NCBI RefSeq assembly: GCF_004827385.1
Contig: NZ_SRXN01000020.1
Span: 62,001 to 126,000, forward strand
Source: Ensifer sp. MPMI2T
Lineage (GTDB): Bacteria > Pseudomonadota > Alphaproteobacteria > Rhizobiales > Rhizobiaceae
DNA length: 64,000 nucleotides
Direction: 5' to 3'
The notes under the pieces were generated by a model. It ran no database searches. It was not told the DNA's origin and saw nothing but the letters and a program-made list of their open reading frames with translations. The translations under genes were made by a program, and so were the position numbers. Of the stretch, positions 25,151 through 35,384 are shown in pieces. Positions within the stretch are counted from its first letter, which is position 1, and the number at the start of each line of letters is the position of its first letter.

Positions 25151-25825
25151 TCAGCGATCAAGCCGATGCAGCGACATCCGCCCATCATCGCCGAGGCGGG
25201 CTTCGACGTCGGCGTAGTGCGCGAGCGTGAGATGAGGCGTGTCGGCGGCCGCGATATGGGCTCCGGTGATGACTGCGACCTCCGCCCCCGCGGCCCTTCC
25301 AGCAAGAATGCCGGCCGGCGCGTCCTCGAAGACGAGGCAGTCCTCTGCGCTGACGCCGAGCCTTCCGGCGGCAAGAAGGTAACCTTGCGGGTCCGGCTTG
25401 CCGGCCGATACGTCTTCACCGGTTATCATTAGCCGCGGCGTCGGTATCCCTGCAGCGGCAAGACGGCGAACGGCGAGTTCGAGCGGCGCCGAGGTGACGA
25501 TCGCCCATTTCTCTGGTGGCAGGGAGTTCAGAAAAGCGATGGCGCCCGGAATTTCGACGATACCCTCGACGTCCGCGATTTCCGCCGCGGCCAATTCACG
25601 CGCCTCATGTTCGGCGTCGACGGCGAGGCCCAATGTGCGGATGACATCCGCCGCGCGAACGCCATGCACGGACTTCATCAGCATTTCGCGATCGACTCGG
25701 TTGCGAACCGCCCAGGCGCCCCAGACCCTTTCGACGACGGCCATCGAGTTCAGCAACGTTCCATCCATGTCGAACAAAAGGGCGGCAAATCTTTTCGTAA
25801 AAAGCGACGAATTCAAATGAACCAA
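25151..25825 (-). CDS. HAD-superfamily phosphatase (sugar-phosphatase type)
   Basis: 224 residues. HAD motif I is FDMDGTLLNS (nucleophile Asp), motif II is VTSAP, and motifs III/IV are the Lys in SAGKPDPQGY and FEDAPAGILAGRAAG. The cap inserted after motif I is alpha-helical, as in HAD-IA sugar-phosphate phosphatases of the YfbT/GPP group. The start is TTG 25825 with AGGGGA upstream. Cytoplasmic. The substrate is not predictable. Confidence 0.85.
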   Translation of the reverse strand: MVHLNSSLFTKRFAALLFDMDGTLLNSMAVVERVWGAWAVRNRVDREMLMKSVHGVRAADVIRTLGLAVDAEHEARELAAAEIADVEGIVEIPGAIAFLNSLPPEKWAIVTSAPLELAVRRLAAAGIPTPRLMITGEDVSAGKPDPQGYLLAAGRLGVSAEDCLVFEDAPAGILAGRAAGAEVAVITGAHIAAADTPHLTLAHYADVEARLGDDGRMSLHRLDR

Positions 25826-25918
25826 GCCAATCCCCTAAAGTGATGGAAGCGAGCGACAGGCGCACAAGTATAGCCTTGCGCACTGCAGCACAATCCTCGT
25901 TCACGCGGATATGACTAC

Positions 25919-26015
25919 TGCATGTTTCCCTAAATCCTACCCGATTTAAGGACAAAACATGCAGCAATTCAAAGTGCTACAGTCCTTTGCGCGTCTGACA
26001 GGACGCGCGGCGCTG
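25919..26015 (+). repeat. Interspersed palindromic repeat, family A copy 2
   Basis: Arms TGCATGTTTCCCTAAATC and GATTTAAGGACAAAACATGCA, conserved tail AATTCAAAGTGCTACAG, then a second GC-rich part (GCGCGTCTGACAGGACGCGC). It sits just after the end of the phosphatase gene at 26024. Confidence 0.75.
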
Positions 26016-26023
26016 TCGTGCGC

Positions 26024-26686
26024 TTAGCCGTCTACGCTCTCGGCAACGAGAAAGCCGATCGGGCCGCCCGGCTTGTCGTCATCGAAGACGGCGGAGGAAA
26101 GCACGCCGCCGAAAACGGCTCCGGAATCGACATTGGTCCGATTGCCGACTGTCCTGGGATTGCTTCGGCTCGGCGTATGGCCATGGCACAGATGCTTGCC
26201 CCAGTAATCGCCGGAATGGTTCGGCGGCGTTCTGATCCAGAGCAGGATGTCGTCCCCCTGCTGGTCCAGCGGAATATGCTCGTCGACCCCGGCGTGCGCA
26301 AAAATGCGATATTGATCAACGATGATCGACGGCCTCTCCGCCATCCAGACGAGATGGCTCAAGGGTATTGCCCCGCCGTAGGAGGCCATGGTCTCGTCGC
26401 CGCCGTTCATGAGCCACGTGCTCATCTCGGCGTAGCCTCTTCGCGCGGCCAGCAGCATTTCTTCATGATTGCCCTTGAGGGTCAACCATTCCCACCCGGG
26501 CTTGGTCGGCCCCGCCATTATTCGCTCGACCACACCGCGGCTCTCTGGCCCCCGGTCGATCAGATCGCCGAGGAATATGATCCTGCCGCTCGGCACGGCG
26601 GATTCGATACTTGCCAGCAAGGCTTCGAGCTGCGTCAGGCATCCGTGAATGTCACCGACTGCAAAGGTAAGATGTCGGGCATTCAT
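26024..26686 (-). CDS. PPP-family metallophosphatase
   Basis: 220 residues with the PPP/calcineurin-like signature in order: GDIHGC, GDLIDRGP and GNHEE for the two-metal site, then GHTPS for the later His. It is similar in build to bacterial PrpA/ApaH-like serine/threonine or dinucleotide phosphatases. The start is ATG 26686 (MNARHLTF). The open frame upstream of it is repeat DNA. It is bracketed by two family A repeats. Confidence 0.85.
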   Translation of the reverse strand: MNARHLTFAVGDIHGCLTQLEALLASIESAVPSGRIIFLGDLIDRGPESRGVVERIMAGPTKPGWEWLTLKGNHEEMLLAARRGYAEMSTWLMNGGDETMASYGGAIPLSHLVWMAERPSIIVDQYRIFAHAGVDEHIPLDQQGDDILLWIRTPPNHSGDYWGKHLCHGHTPSRSNPRTVGNRTNVDSGAVFGGVLSSAVFDDDKPGGPIGFLVAESVDG

Positions 26687-26750
26687 GCGTTGGATCTCCT
26701 GCGCTCGTCTAGGGCCGCGTTCTCCGCTGGATGGGAATCGACCGTCATTG

Positions 26751-26857
26751 CTGTATGTTTCCTTAAATCGTGGCCGATCAAGGATAAAAACATGTAGCAA
26801 TTCAAAGTGCTACAGCGACCTTTGTCCGTGTGAAAAGACGCGCGGCGCTGGAGTGAT
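26751..26857 (+). repeat. Interspersed palindromic repeat, family A copy 3
   Basis: Arms CTGTATGTTTCCTTAAATCG and CGATCAAGGATAAAAACATG, tail AATTCAAAGTGCTACAGCG, and the second part CGTGTGAAAAGACGCGCGGC. It is about 65 bp upstream of the phosphatase start, so it may sit in the 5' leader. Confidence 0.75.
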
Positions 26858-26901
26858 GGGGCCGCCAATGTGGTGGCGCCGGTTGTGGGGCACAAGCCCT
26901 A

Positions 26902-26970
26902 GCGCATATTCTTCCCGAAGAGAACCCGAAGTCTTCAAAAATACGCGGAAACTCAAAATGTTACGGCAGC
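26902..26970 (+). repeat. Degenerate family A repeat
   Basis: GCATATTCTTCCCGAAG, then CCGAAGTCTTCAAAAATACG and ACTCAAAATGTTACGGC follow the family A layout with many substitutions. It lies 45 bp after copy 3 and looks like an older copy. Confidence 0.5.
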
Positions 26971-26993
26971 CTTCTCAAGTCGCGTGAAGCCCT

Positions 26994-27425
<432 letters not shown>

Positions 27426-27541
27426 TCAGGCGCCCAGCGGCCAGTTACAAGAAACGTTCAGGTGGCGTCTTTGTCCGCTAAGTCTATCAGATTTGCAGGC
27501 CAGCCAACAGCGTCGCGCAAAGACGGCTGTCCACCCTTGCA

Positions 27542-29248
27542 TCAGAGGACGCCTGAAGCCGGATCAATGATCGATTGGCTGTCCACGGCGTGATATCCGG
27601 GCGCAGCTTTTCGTGGATCGGGCCGAGTGCACGAGGCGAACGCGTCGAGCGCGCGGTTGTAGACCTTGGTCTCAACGTCCATCATTCCGAGCACCGTGTG
27701 GAATAGATTGTCGTGCGATCTCGGCTGATCGCGCTCCTTTGTGAGGCAGCCTGTATCGACCCCCATCGCCGTTTGGTACGGCTCTGAGAACCAGGCGACG
27801 AAGGGTACCTGGGTCTGCTCCTTCGGCGCGATGGCATAGGGCGCGCCATGCAGATAGATGCCGTTCTCGCCGAGTGACTCGCCGTGATCCGACATGTAGA
27901 TCATCGCACCGGCAATACGATCCTGATGCTTTTCCAGAAGCTTGGCGACGTTTGCGAGAACGTGATCGGTGTAAAGAATAGTGTTGTCATAGGCGTTGAC
28001 GATCTCGGCGGTTGTGCAACGCATCAGTTCAGGCGTGCGGCAGTCAGGCGTGAAGCGGCGGTACGCCTCGGGATAGCGTAGATAATAGGACGGGCCGTGG
28101 CTGCCGAGCTGGTGCAGAACGATGACGCTGTTTCCAGTCGTAGCGCCGAGCTTGCGATCCAATTCATCGAGGAAGATTTCATCGAGGCATTCGCCCTTGC
28201 TGCACAGTGGGCTGTTCTTCTGCTTCGTCATGCTGGCGAAGCTGATAAGGTCGGCGATGCCCTTGCTGCCGGTGTTGTTGTCCCACCAGCTCACGGATAC
28301 ACCGGCGTGGGTGAGGACGTTAACGAGGTTTTCGGTCGAGCGCGCCTTCCAGTCGCTGTATTCGGCATGGGGGTAGACCGAAAACATGCAGGGCAGCGAG
28401 ACGGCTGTCGCCGTGCCACAGCTCGTCGTATTGGGGTAGTTGACGACGCCGAGCGCCTTCAATTCCGGATTGGTCTCGCGGCCGTAACCGTCGAGCGAAA
28501 AGTTCATCGCCCGGGCCGTCTCCCCGGCAACCACGACAACGACCACAGGCTTTCCGACTTGTGCAATACGGCTGCCCTGGTGCGCGTCGGTGCCAAGTGG
28601 TTGGACGACGAGATTGCGCTCCCGATAGGTCGACAGGCCGTAGCGTGCCGCTGCGACAAGCGGCCCGGTAGGATTGAACCTTTTCATCAGATCCGTGTGC
28701 TCGCGCAGCACATAAGCAAATGTGGCGAAGTTGGAATAGATCAGGCTACCGGCGGCAAAGAGCGCGACGGCCACGAAAAGAAAATTGACGACAAACTTTG
28801 GCAGAAAGCGACGGTGGCGGATCTTGACCCACGCCACGATGAGCGAGGGGAGCAGGGCATAGACCACCAGATGCTGCGCAAGACTGCCTGTCAGGAGATG
28901 GCTGGCCTCGGCCGGTGTCGTAACCGCTGCGTTGCCGATCATGTCTCTGTCTATAATGACCCCGAATGCATCGGCGAAATAGGAAGCGGAAGCCGATACC
29001 ACGATGAAGAAGATCAGTGCCGGCTTCATCAGATATTTGACTGACATGGGGATCAGTATGGACAAGAGCGCCAGGTAGAGCGCCGCGCCGAAGACGAGCA
29101 GGCTCAATTTCGAAGTACCGAAATAGCGTCCCGCATGGGTCCAGAAGGAATTGTTGGTCGCCAGAAGCAGATAAGCGGCGGCGATGGCGCTCAAGGCTAC
29201 GCTGCCAATCTCGGGCCGGCGAATTCTTGAAAAGGTCAAAACACTCAT
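27542..29248 (-). CDS. Lipid A phosphoethanolamine transferase, EptA-like
   Basis: About 568 residues from ATG 29248. Five N-terminal membrane helices (to about residue 170) precede a periplasmic sulfatase-fold domain. The nucleophile Thr lies in VVAGETARAMNFSLDGYGRE. The zinc ligands are in MSDHGESLGENG and HGAP, and several Cys (TSCGTATAVSLPC, CSKGEC) fit the family's disulfides. It transfers phosphoethanolamine from phosphatidylethanolamine to lipid A or related glycolipid phosphates, lowering surface charge and polymyxin binding. It is divergent from an OmpR-type two-component operon, as with PmrAB-EptA. The start has a weak ribosome-binding site. Confidence 0.85.
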   Translation of the reverse strand: MSVLTFSRIRRPEIGSVALSAIAAAYLLLATNNSFWTHAGRYFGTSKLSLLVFGAALYLALLSILIPMSVKYLMKPALIFFIVVSASASYFADAFGVIIDRDMIGNAAVTTPAEASHLLTGSLAQHLVVYALLPSLIVAWVKIRHRRFLPKFVVNFLFVAVALFAAGSLIYSNFATFAYVLREHTDLMKRFNPTGPLVAAARYGLSTYRERNLVVQPLGTDAHQGSRIAQVGKPVVVVVVAGETARAMNFSLDGYGRETNPELKALGVVNYPNTTSCGTATAVSLPCMFSVYPHAEYSDWKARSTENLVNVLTHAGVSVSWWDNNTGSKGIADLISFASMTKQKNSPLCSKGECLDEIFLDELDRKLGATTGNSVIVLHQLGSHGPSYYLRYPEAYRRFTPDCRTPELMRCTTAEIVNAYDNTILYTDHVLANVAKLLEKHQDRIAGAMIYMSDHGESLGENGIYLHGAPYAIAPKEQTQVPFVAWFSEPYQTAMGVDTGCLTKERDQPRSHDNLFHTVLGMMDVETKVYNRALDAFASCTRPDPRKAAPGYHAVDSQSIIDPASGVL

Positions 29249-29585
29249 CTCCAAAAGGACGAACGGGCCGGGGCAGCACCGAAGCGCGCACCAGCTTTGC
29301 TTGGCGGCGTGCAGCCGAATCGCCGCCACGTCTCAAGTCCTTCGGCAGTACGGCGGGCAAGCTGTCGAAGTCCTGTCGGAGATGGCTGGGGATTGTGCCG
29401 CGGAACGACGCCGGCATTTTTTGAAGAATCGGACAGCTATTTGACAGCTTTAGCGGTTTGTTTTGCGGGGGCATTCACCTCCCCACTTGCGTACTTCTGC
29501 CGCCCCGTCGAAAGTTGGCACCTTGAGGAAATCCGCGTATGGTCGCTCGCCTCCGGCCTGAGGAAGGCTTGATTTCAGGAACCCG
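29249..29585. promoter_or_regulatory. Divergent control region with GACAGCT direct repeat
   Basis: 337 bp between the eptA-like gene and the two-component operon. GACAGCT occurs at 29432-29438 and 29443-29449, 11 bp apart, the one-turn spacing typical of OmpR-family binding sites. TTGACA at 29441-29446 overlaps it and could be a -35, but no good -10 was found. Nothing else recognisable is present. Confidence 0.45.
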
Positions 29586-30260
29586 ATGCGCCTCCTTCTC
29601 GTAGAAGACAGTCCCCGCCTGATCGAGCTCGTGGGGGAGACGATGCGTGACGCCGGCTGGCGACTTGACGCGGTCTCGACACTTCACGATGCCGAGGCGG
29701 CAATCGCCGCACAGGAACACGATCTCGTGCTTCTCGACCTCGGGCTGCCGGACGGTGACGGTCTTGATCTCTTGAAATGGATCCGGCATGAGCGTCCCGG
29801 GCTTCCGGTGTTGATCATAACCGCCCGGGGATCGGTCGATGAACGCATCATGGGGCTGGACGCCGGCGCCGACGACTATCTCGTCAAACCTTTCCATCAT
29901 CGCGAATTGCTCTCGCGCTGCCGGGCCATGCTGAGGCGCAATCCGCATGCGATACAGCCGGTGCTGGAGGCCGGTGCCCTACGCTACGATCCGGCGACAG
30001 CCGACCTTACCTGTGACGGCGCCGTCGTGCCCCTGCCTCCGCGCGAGCGCTCCCTGATAGAGATCCTGATGCGCGAGGTCGGCCGGGTCGTTCCGAAGCG
30101 CCGGCTCGAGACAGCGCTTTCGGAATACGGGCAGGAAATCAGTTCCAATGCACTCGAGCTTGCCGTCTCCAGGGTGCGCAAACGACTGCAGCCGCTCGAA
30201 ACCGGAGTGCAGATCGAGACCGTGCGTGGAATTGGCTACCTGCTCAGGGCGGGTTCATGA
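29586..30260 (+). CDS. OmpR-family response regulator (PmrA/QseB-like)
   Basis: 224 residues. Receiver MRLLLVEDSPRLIELV with acceptor Asp in LVLLDLGLPDGDG and Lys in DDYLVKPF. The winged-helix output domain ends IETVRGIGYLLRAGS. The PmrA/QseB-like grouping comes from the DLGLPDGDGLDLLKW block. The start is ATG 29586. The stop overlaps the kinase start (ATGA). The divergent eptA-like gene is the obvious candidate target. Confidence 0.87.
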   Translation: MRLLLVEDSPRLIELVGETMRDAGWRLDAVSTLHDAEAAIAAQEHDLVLLDLGLPDGDGLDLLKWIRHERPGLPVLIITARGSVDERIMGLDAGADDYLVKPFHHRELLSRCRAMLRRNPHAIQPVLEAGALRYDPATADLTCDGAVVPLPPRERSLIEILMREVGRVVPKRRLETALSEYGQEISSNALELAVSRVRKRLQPLETGVQIETVRGIGYLLRAGS

Positions 30261-31609
30261 GACGAAGAAATCCGTCGCTGATCGGGATCGTCGCACGCCG
30301 CATCATCGCCTTCTCGCTTCTCGCGATGGCGCTGCAGATCGGCGTGGTCTTCGCCGACTATTGGTTCGACGATGACAAACTCAGCGTGCTCATGCTGCAG
30401 CAGGAGACCGAGACCCTATCAATGGGGATCGAGAGCCGGGACGGCGTCCTGACCTACAAGCCGGATCATGAATTGCGCGAGCGTTATCTGGAACGCCACG
30501 GCCGAGATGGCGCGATCTACGTCCGGGTGCGCACCGCCTCCGGCTCGGTGCTCTTCTCCAATTGCACGACGGAGTGCGCCGCGCATTTTCTGCCATTGAG
30601 CGTCAATGTACCGAATTTCTGGAAGCGGCTGATCGAGCCGGGCAAGCCCTTCAGCGTCGCCGGAGGCCAGTCCTTCGAACAGGGAGGCGTGCCGGTTCTT
30701 GTCGAGCTTGCGATTCTCAAGGACCCGAACGGCTTCATGTACAGCGCCCTGCTTCATGAAATGTTCGATTCGATGATCGTGCCGATGACGCTGATGTTCT
30801 GCCTGGTCATCTGCGCAACCATCTGGTCGATACGCAGCGCTCTGCGCCCGGTGGCGGTGGCTGTCAAGGCGGCGGACGCGATCGACCCGCGCGACAGCGG
30901 CGCGCGCCTGCCGGCAACCCGCATGCCGCAGGAAATCGAACGCCTTGTCAGCGCCGTCAACCGGCTACTGGCCCGTGTCGCCGATCTGATCCAGTCGCAG
31001 AAGGTGTTTTCGTCCTCGATCGCCCACGAGATACGCACACCCGTCGCGATCGCGAAGATGGAACTGAGCCGCATCGCCGACCCGCGTGCACGCAATGCCG
31101 AGCGCGATCTCGACGCGCTCACGCATATCCTCGAGCAACTGACGTCGCTTGCCCGCGCCGATGCCGTCGATCCCTCCGCCTACCAGCGTGCAGATCTGTC
31201 CCTGATCGGGTCCGAGGTCACAGAGATGACGGCTCCATTCGTGTTCGATCAGGACAAGTCGATCGAATTCGTCGACCATGGCACAACGCCGGTCACCATC
31301 ATCCCCGCGCTCGTCGAAAACATGCTGCGCAACCTGATCGAAAATGCCGTAAAGCATAATCCGCCGGGCACCCGCATCGTGGTAACCTGCGGTCCCGGCC
31401 CTCTGGTCTCGGTCGAGGACAATGGCAAGGGGCTGATCGACTTGCCGGAGCATCACGAGGATTTCGGCTACGTCAAGCGCTCAGGCCAGCTCGGTCTCGG
31501 CTTGAAGATCGTTCACCGGATCAGCGAGTTGCACAAGGCAAAGATCGCGATCGACACCGCGCCCGATCAAGGGACGAAGGTCACGATCGATTTCGCTGCC
31601 GCAGCTTAA
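30257..31609 (+). CDS. Sensor histidine kinase partner of the OmpR-type regulator
   Basis: 450 residues. Helix 1 is at about 12-34, then a periplasmic region to about 170, helix 2 at about 172-195, and a HAMP-like linker (RPVAVAVKAADAI). His257 lies in SIAHEIRTPVAIAK. The N box is NLIENAVKHNP, G1 is VEDNGKGLI and G2 is QLGLGLKIVHRI. Overall it resembles PmrB/QseC-type kinases. With the divergent EptA-like transferase, a role in envelope stress or cationic peptides is plausible but inferred. Confidence 0.86.
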   Translation: MRRRNPSLIGIVARRIIAFSLLAMALQIGVVFADYWFDDDKLSVLMLQQETETLSMGIESRDGVLTYKPDHELRERYLERHGRDGAIYVRVRTASGSVLFSNCTTECAAHFLPLSVNVPNFWKRLIEPGKPFSVAGGQSFEQGGVPVLVELAILKDPNGFMYSALLHEMFDSMIVPMTLMFCLVICATIWSIRSALRPVAVAVKAADAIDPRDSGARLPATRMPQEIERLVSAVNRLLARVADLIQSQKVFSSSIAHEIRTPVAIAKMELSRIADPRARNAERDLDALTHILEQLTSLARADAVDPSAYQRADLSLIGSEVTEMTAPFVFDQDKSIEFVDHGTTPVTIIPALVENMLRNLIENAVKHNPPGTRIVVTCGPGPLVSVEDNGKGLIDLPEHHEDFGYVKRSGQLGLGLKIVHRISELHKAKIAIDTAPDQGTKVTIDFAAAA

Positions 31610-31638
31610 GGTCTCTTCTGCAAAATGGCTCGGCCCCT

Positions 31639-31731
31639 CGGATATTTCGTGGGCACGATGCATACATGCCGATGGTCGATGCGCACAACCGCGTCGTTGG
31701 CGTTGTGGCGCGGTCGGACCTTATCACAGCG
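31639..31731 (+). pseudogene. CBS-domain gene relic
   Basis: In one frame the segment reads AYMPMVDAHNRVVGVVARSD and then LITA, the end of a CBS domain (compare the general pattern LPVVD-xx-RLVGIVTRSDL). The frame has no CBS-like sequence before or after, and what follows is unrelated. It is probably the stump of a CBS or HPP-CBS protein gene. It lies in the 309-bp gap before the TetR gene, which otherwise holds only that gene's promoter. Confidence 0.45.
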
Positions 31732-31874
31732 AGGAGTCGCGGAACGCCGCCTGAGACTACGGACCGCTTGAGCCTTCCAATAGTCGCGGGCCTTCCGCTT
31801 CGGATTTCACGTCAATCCCGGCGAACCATCCAGCCTGTGAGCTGGTTTTGTTCGCATGCACTCGTGAGCAAGAA

Positions 31875-31912
31875 TTCATTCGATTGACTTAATCGCATGA
31901 ATGAGGTAATTT
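31875..31912 (+). promoter_or_regulatory. Promoter with overlapping operator of the cecR-ybh type operon
   Basis: The inverted repeat TTCATTCGATT-GACTT-AATCGCATGAA (31875-31901, one mismatch in 11-bp arms) overlaps a near-ideal promoter: TTGACT (31884-31889), 17-bp spacer, TAATTT (31907-31912). Transcription would begin at about 31919, the A of the ATG, implying a leaderless mRNA. The layout predicts autorepression by the TetR-family product. Confidence 0.65.
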
Positions 31913-31918
31913 AAGCAC

Positions 31919-32623
31919 ATGATGAAAAACAACGACGCCACTTCACAACCTCGTGCTGACCGCGGCGATGTCACGCGGGAGAAGCTCCTTGGTGCCTCCA
32001 TCGACGTCTTCGGACGCTATGGTTTCGATGGCGCGACGACCCGAATGCTCGCCGATAAGGCGGGCGTCAACCTGCAGGCTATCCCCTATTATTTCGGCGG
32101 CAAGGAAGGCCTCTACATCGCCGCTGCGGAACACCTGGCCTCGATCATAGGCGGGCATGTCGCCGATTTGCGGAGCACCATTCTCACGCGCTTCGCAGAC
32201 CTCGATGCCCGTCAAGAGGAAATGTCTCCCGCCGAGGCGCGCACCTTTCTGACCCAGATGGTTCAGAGGATGATCGTGCTCTTCGTCAGCGAGCAATCGG
32301 AAAGCTGGGCGCGGTTCATCATTCGCGAGCAGATGGAGCCGACCGAGGCTTTCAACCGCATCTACGGCAGCATCATGCGGCCGATGATCGAGATGGCGCG
32401 GCGGCTGATCGGCACCATTCTCGGCGACGACCCCGCCTCCGAACACATTCGCCTAAGGACGTTGTCCTTCGTCGGAAGCGTCCTCGTCTTTCGAATGGCC
32501 CATGCCGCCGTCTATGCCCAACTCGAATGGGAAACCGCCGGGCCGAACGAGCTCGAAGTCCTGCGCCATCACGCGGCCGAACTCGTTGCCGTGCTCGGCG
32601 CTGAAAGGAACCACACGTCATGA
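31919..32623 (+). CDS. cecR: TetR-family regulator, CecR (YbiH)-like
   Basis: 234 residues. The N-terminal TetR HTH ([20 protein letters not shown], then [20 protein letters not shown]) joins an all-helical ligand domain of the CecR/DUF1956 type. It heads five genes in the order regulator, membrane fusion protein, double ATPase and two permeases, matching Escherichia coli ybiH-ybhGFSR. There CecR represses the cluster and affects sensitivity to cefoperazone and chloramphenicol. Two ATGs are adjacent (31919, 31922). The promoter predicts little or no 5' leader. Its stop overlaps the next start. Confidence 0.85.
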   Translation: MMKNNDATSQPRADRGDVTREKLLGASIDVFGRYGFDGATTRMLADKAGVNLQAIPYYFGGKEGLYIAAAEHLASIIGGHVADLRSTILTRFADLDARQEEMSPAEARTFLTQMVQRMIVLFVSEQSESWARFIIREQMEPTEAFNRIYGSIMRPMIEMARRLIGTILGDDPASEHIRLRTLSFVGSVLVFRMAHAAVYAQLEWETAGPNELEVLRHHAAELVAVLGAERNHTS

Positions 32624-33627
32624 AGAAAGTAGCTGTTCCCGCACTCCTTATCGCCGCCCTTGCGGCCGGGGGCTGGTGGCTCGATCTGCCGGCGCGGTTC
32701 GGCTGGGCTGAGGACAATCGCCAGGCGGTTCTTTACGGCAATGTCGATATACGGCAGGTGTCGCTCGGCTTCCGTGTCAGCGGCCGCATCGCGGAGCTGC
32801 GTGTCGACGAGGGCGATGCCGTGAAGGCTGGCGACGTGATTGCCAGGCTCGACGCCGAGCCGTTCGAGCAGGAGGTCGACGCCGCCGAGGCGGACGTCGA
32901 GGCCTTGAGCGCCACGCTCACCAAGCTCAAGGCCGGTGCGCGGGCCACGGAAATCGCACAGGCGCGCGCTGTCCATGAGGAGCGCCTCGCCGATCTCGAA
33001 AACGCCAACCTCGCCTATGAGCGCGCGCGGCGACTGCGCCCGAACGGCGCGATCTCCCAGGCAGAGCTTGATCAGGCGAGCGCCACGCGCGCCGCCGCAG
33101 TGGCCCGCGCAACCTCGGCGCGCGAGGCTCTGGCTCTGCTCGAAGAGGGTAGCCGCGTGGAGGACATTGCCACGGCGCAAGCGCAGGTGAATGCGGCAAC
33201 CGCGAAGCTCGCGAGCGCCCGGACCTCGCTCAAGGATACAGACCTTGTCGCGCCAAGCACCGGCGTCGTCCTGTCGCGTGTCCGCGAGACCGGCGCCATC
33301 GTCTCCCCGGCGGACAATGTTTATGTGCTCTCGCTGACCGAACCGGTCTGGGTCCGCGCTTATGTTGCAGAGCCCGATCTTGGCCGCGTCCACCCGGGCA
33401 TGAAGGTCAAGGTGACCTCGGACACCGCTCCCAACAGGGCATATGACGCGACCGTCGGCTTCATCTCGCCCGTCGCGGAGTTTACGCCGAAATCGGTGGA
33501 GACACCTGAACTCAGGACGGATCTCGTCTATCGCCTCAGGATCGTGGTCACCAATCCCGGCGCGGACCTGCGCCAGGGCATGCCGGTCACCATTCACCTG
33601 CCGCCGGAGGGGGAGACCATGTCATGA
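32620..33627 (+). CDS. ybhG: HlyD-family membrane fusion protein, YbhG-like
   Basis: 335 residues. An N-terminal signal-anchor ([18 protein letters not shown]) is followed by a lipoyl half ([20 protein letters not shown]), a long coiled-coil hairpin (about 80-205) with [14 protein letters not shown], a second lipoyl half ([15 protein letters not shown]) and a beta barrel. It is the periplasmic adaptor for the ABC exporter encoded next. Start and stop both overlap neighbours (ATGA). Confidence 0.86.
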   Translation: MKKVAVPALLIAALAAGGWWLDLPARFGWAEDNRQAVLYGNVDIRQVSLGFRVSGRIAELRVDEGDAVKAGDVIARLDAEPFEQEVDAAEADVEALSATLTKLKAGARATEIAQARAVHEERLADLENANLAYERARRLRPNGAISQAELDQASATRAAAVARATSAREALALLEEGSRVEDIATAQAQVNAATAKLASARTSLKDTDLVAPSTGVVLSRVRETGAIVSPADNVYVLSLTEPVWVRAYVAEPDLGRVHPGMKVKVTSDTAPNRAYDATVGFISPVAEFTPKSVETPELRTDLVYRLRIVVTNPGADLRQGMPVTIHLPPEGETMS

Positions 33628-35384
33628 CGGCCGCCGCCCCTGATGTTGCTGGCTCCTCCGCCGCCTTCGTCCGGTTGACAGGTGTCACCAAGCGGTTCGG
33701 TGCCCCGACGCCTGCCCTTGACGCCATCGACGGTACGATCGCTGGCGGGCGGATCACCGGCCTCGTCGGCCCCGATGGCGCCGGCAAAACGACACTGATC
33801 CGCCTGATGACAGGGCTCATGCTGCCGGATGCCGGCACTGTCGAAGTGCTTGGCTACGACACGCGCACGGATCCGGCGAGCATCCAGGCGGCAATCGGTT
33901 ACATGCCCCAACGCTTCGGCCTCTACGAAGACCTCTCGGTTCAGGAGAATCTCGACCTCTATGCCGACCTGCGAGGCCTGCCCAAGAACGAGCGCACCGC
34001 GACGTTCGACGAGCTGCTCGAATTTACCGATCTCAAGCGCTTCACGACGCGCCTTGCCGGAAAGCTTTCCGGCGGCATGAAGCAGAAGCTCGGTCTCGCT
34101 TGCGCGCTCCTGCGCAAGCCGCGCCTGCTGCTGCTCGACGAGCCAGGCGTCGGCGTCGATCCGATTTCGCGGCGCGATCTCTGGAAGATGGTCGAAAACC
34201 TGACGGCCGAAGGCATCGGTGTCGTCTGGTCGACGGCCTATCTCGAAGAGGCGGAGGCCTGTGACCATGTCTTCCTGCTCAATCACGGCAATCTGCTTTT
34301 TGCCGGCGCGCCGCAGGAAATGACGAGCCGCGTGGCGGAACGCGTGTTTCGGGTGAGCGGCATCGAAGGTCGTCGCCGCGAGAAGCTTGCGCGCCTTCTC
34401 GACGACGAAGGCGTGGTCGACGGTGTCATTCAGGGCGAAGCGATCCGCCTCGTGATGAAAGCCGGACTCGAGCCTCCGTCGCTCGACAGCAACGGCGCCG
34501 CCACGGCCTGGCGTACCGATACGACGCCGCCCCGCTTCGAGGATGCCTTTGTCGACATGCTTGGCGGTGGCCCCGGCGGCCGCTCGCGGCTTGCGGAGAC
34601 GCAGAGGACCTTTGCCGCGGAAGAGAGCAAGGCAGTGATCGAGGCACGCGGCCTGACGAAGCGCTTCGGCGACTTCACCGCAGCCGACAACATCACCTTC
34701 GATATCCCGCGCGGCCAGATTTTCGGCCTATTGGGTCCGAACGGCGCCGGCAAGTCGACCACATTCAAGATGCTCTGCGGCCTGCTGAAGCCGACGGCCG
34801 GCGAAGGGCGCGTCGCCGGCTTCGACCTCAGGCGCGATGCCGCCGAAGCACGCAACCGGCTCGGTTATATGGCGCAGAAATTCTCCCTCTATGGCGATCT
34901 CAGCGTCATCCAGAACCTCAATTTCTTCGCCGGCGTCTACGGGCTCTCGGGTGCCAAGCGGCGCGAGCGCATCGAACTGATGACGCAGATCTTCGATTTT
35001 CGGTCGATCCAAGGCATGTCCGCCAAAGACCTGCCGCTCGGACTCAAACAACGGCTGGCACTTGCCTGCGCCGTGCTGCACGAGCCGGAAGTGCTCTTTC
35101 TCGACGAACCGACATCGGGTGTCGATCCGATTACGAGGCGCGAGTTCTGGACACACATCAACGGCCTCGTGGAAAGAGGCGTGACTGTTCTCGTCACCAC
35201 CCACTTCATGGACGAGGCGGAATATTGCGACCGCATCTCGCTGATTTATCGCGGCCGGTCGATCGCGCTTGGCTCGCCGGATGAGATGAAGGCGCGCGTC
35301 GCCAACAAGGACCTCCCGGACCCGACGATGGAAGATGCCTTCATCGCGCTCGTCCAAAGCTCGGAGGCGGAGCAAGCGGCATGA
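33624..35384 (+). CDS. ybhF: ABC exporter ATPase with two nucleotide-binding domains, YbhF-like
   Basis: 586 residues. NBD1: Walker [10 protein letters not shown], signature [12 protein letters not shown], Walker [16 protein letters not shown]2 (from about residue 340): Walker [10 protein letters not shown], Walker [13 protein letters not shown], but its signature is [12 protein letters not shown] in place of LSGGQ. That degenerate C motif may make one of the two ATP sites weak. As in YbhF, one chain supplies both ATPase units for the permease pair that follows. Overlaps both neighbours by 4 bp. Confidence 0.88.
   Translation: MTAAAPDVAGSSAAFVRLTGVTKRFGAPTPALDAIDGTIAGGRITGLVGPDGAGKTTLIRLMTGLMLPDAGTVEVLGYDTRTDPASIQAAIGYMPQRFGLYEDLSVQENLDLYADLRGLPKNERTATFDELLEFTDLKRFTTRLAGKLSGGMKQKLGLACALLRKPRLLLLDEPGVGVDPISRRDLWKMVENLTAEGIGVVWSTAYLEEAEACDHVFLLNHGNLLFAGAPQEMTSRVAERVFRVSGIEGRRREKLARLLDDEGVVDGVIQGEAIRLVMKAGLEPPSLDSNGAATAWRTDTTPPRFEDAFVDMLGGGPGGRSRLAETQRTFAAEESKAVIEARGLTKRFGDFTAADNITFDIPRGQIFGLLGPNGAGKSTTFKMLCGLLKPTAGEGRVAGFDLRRDAAEARNRLGYMAQKFSLYGDLSVIQNLNFFAGVYGLSGAKRRERIELMTQIFDFRSIQGMSAKDLPLGLKQRLALACAVLHEPEVLFLDEPTSGVDPITRREFWTHINGLVERGVTVLVTTHFMDEAEYCDRISLIYRGRSIALGSPDEMKARVANKDLPDPTMEDAFIALVQSSEAEQAA

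Noticed and set aside
25919-26970. Clustered repeats as a CRISPR array
   Set aside because: Few copies, irregular spacing with a gene between, internal dyads and no cas genes.
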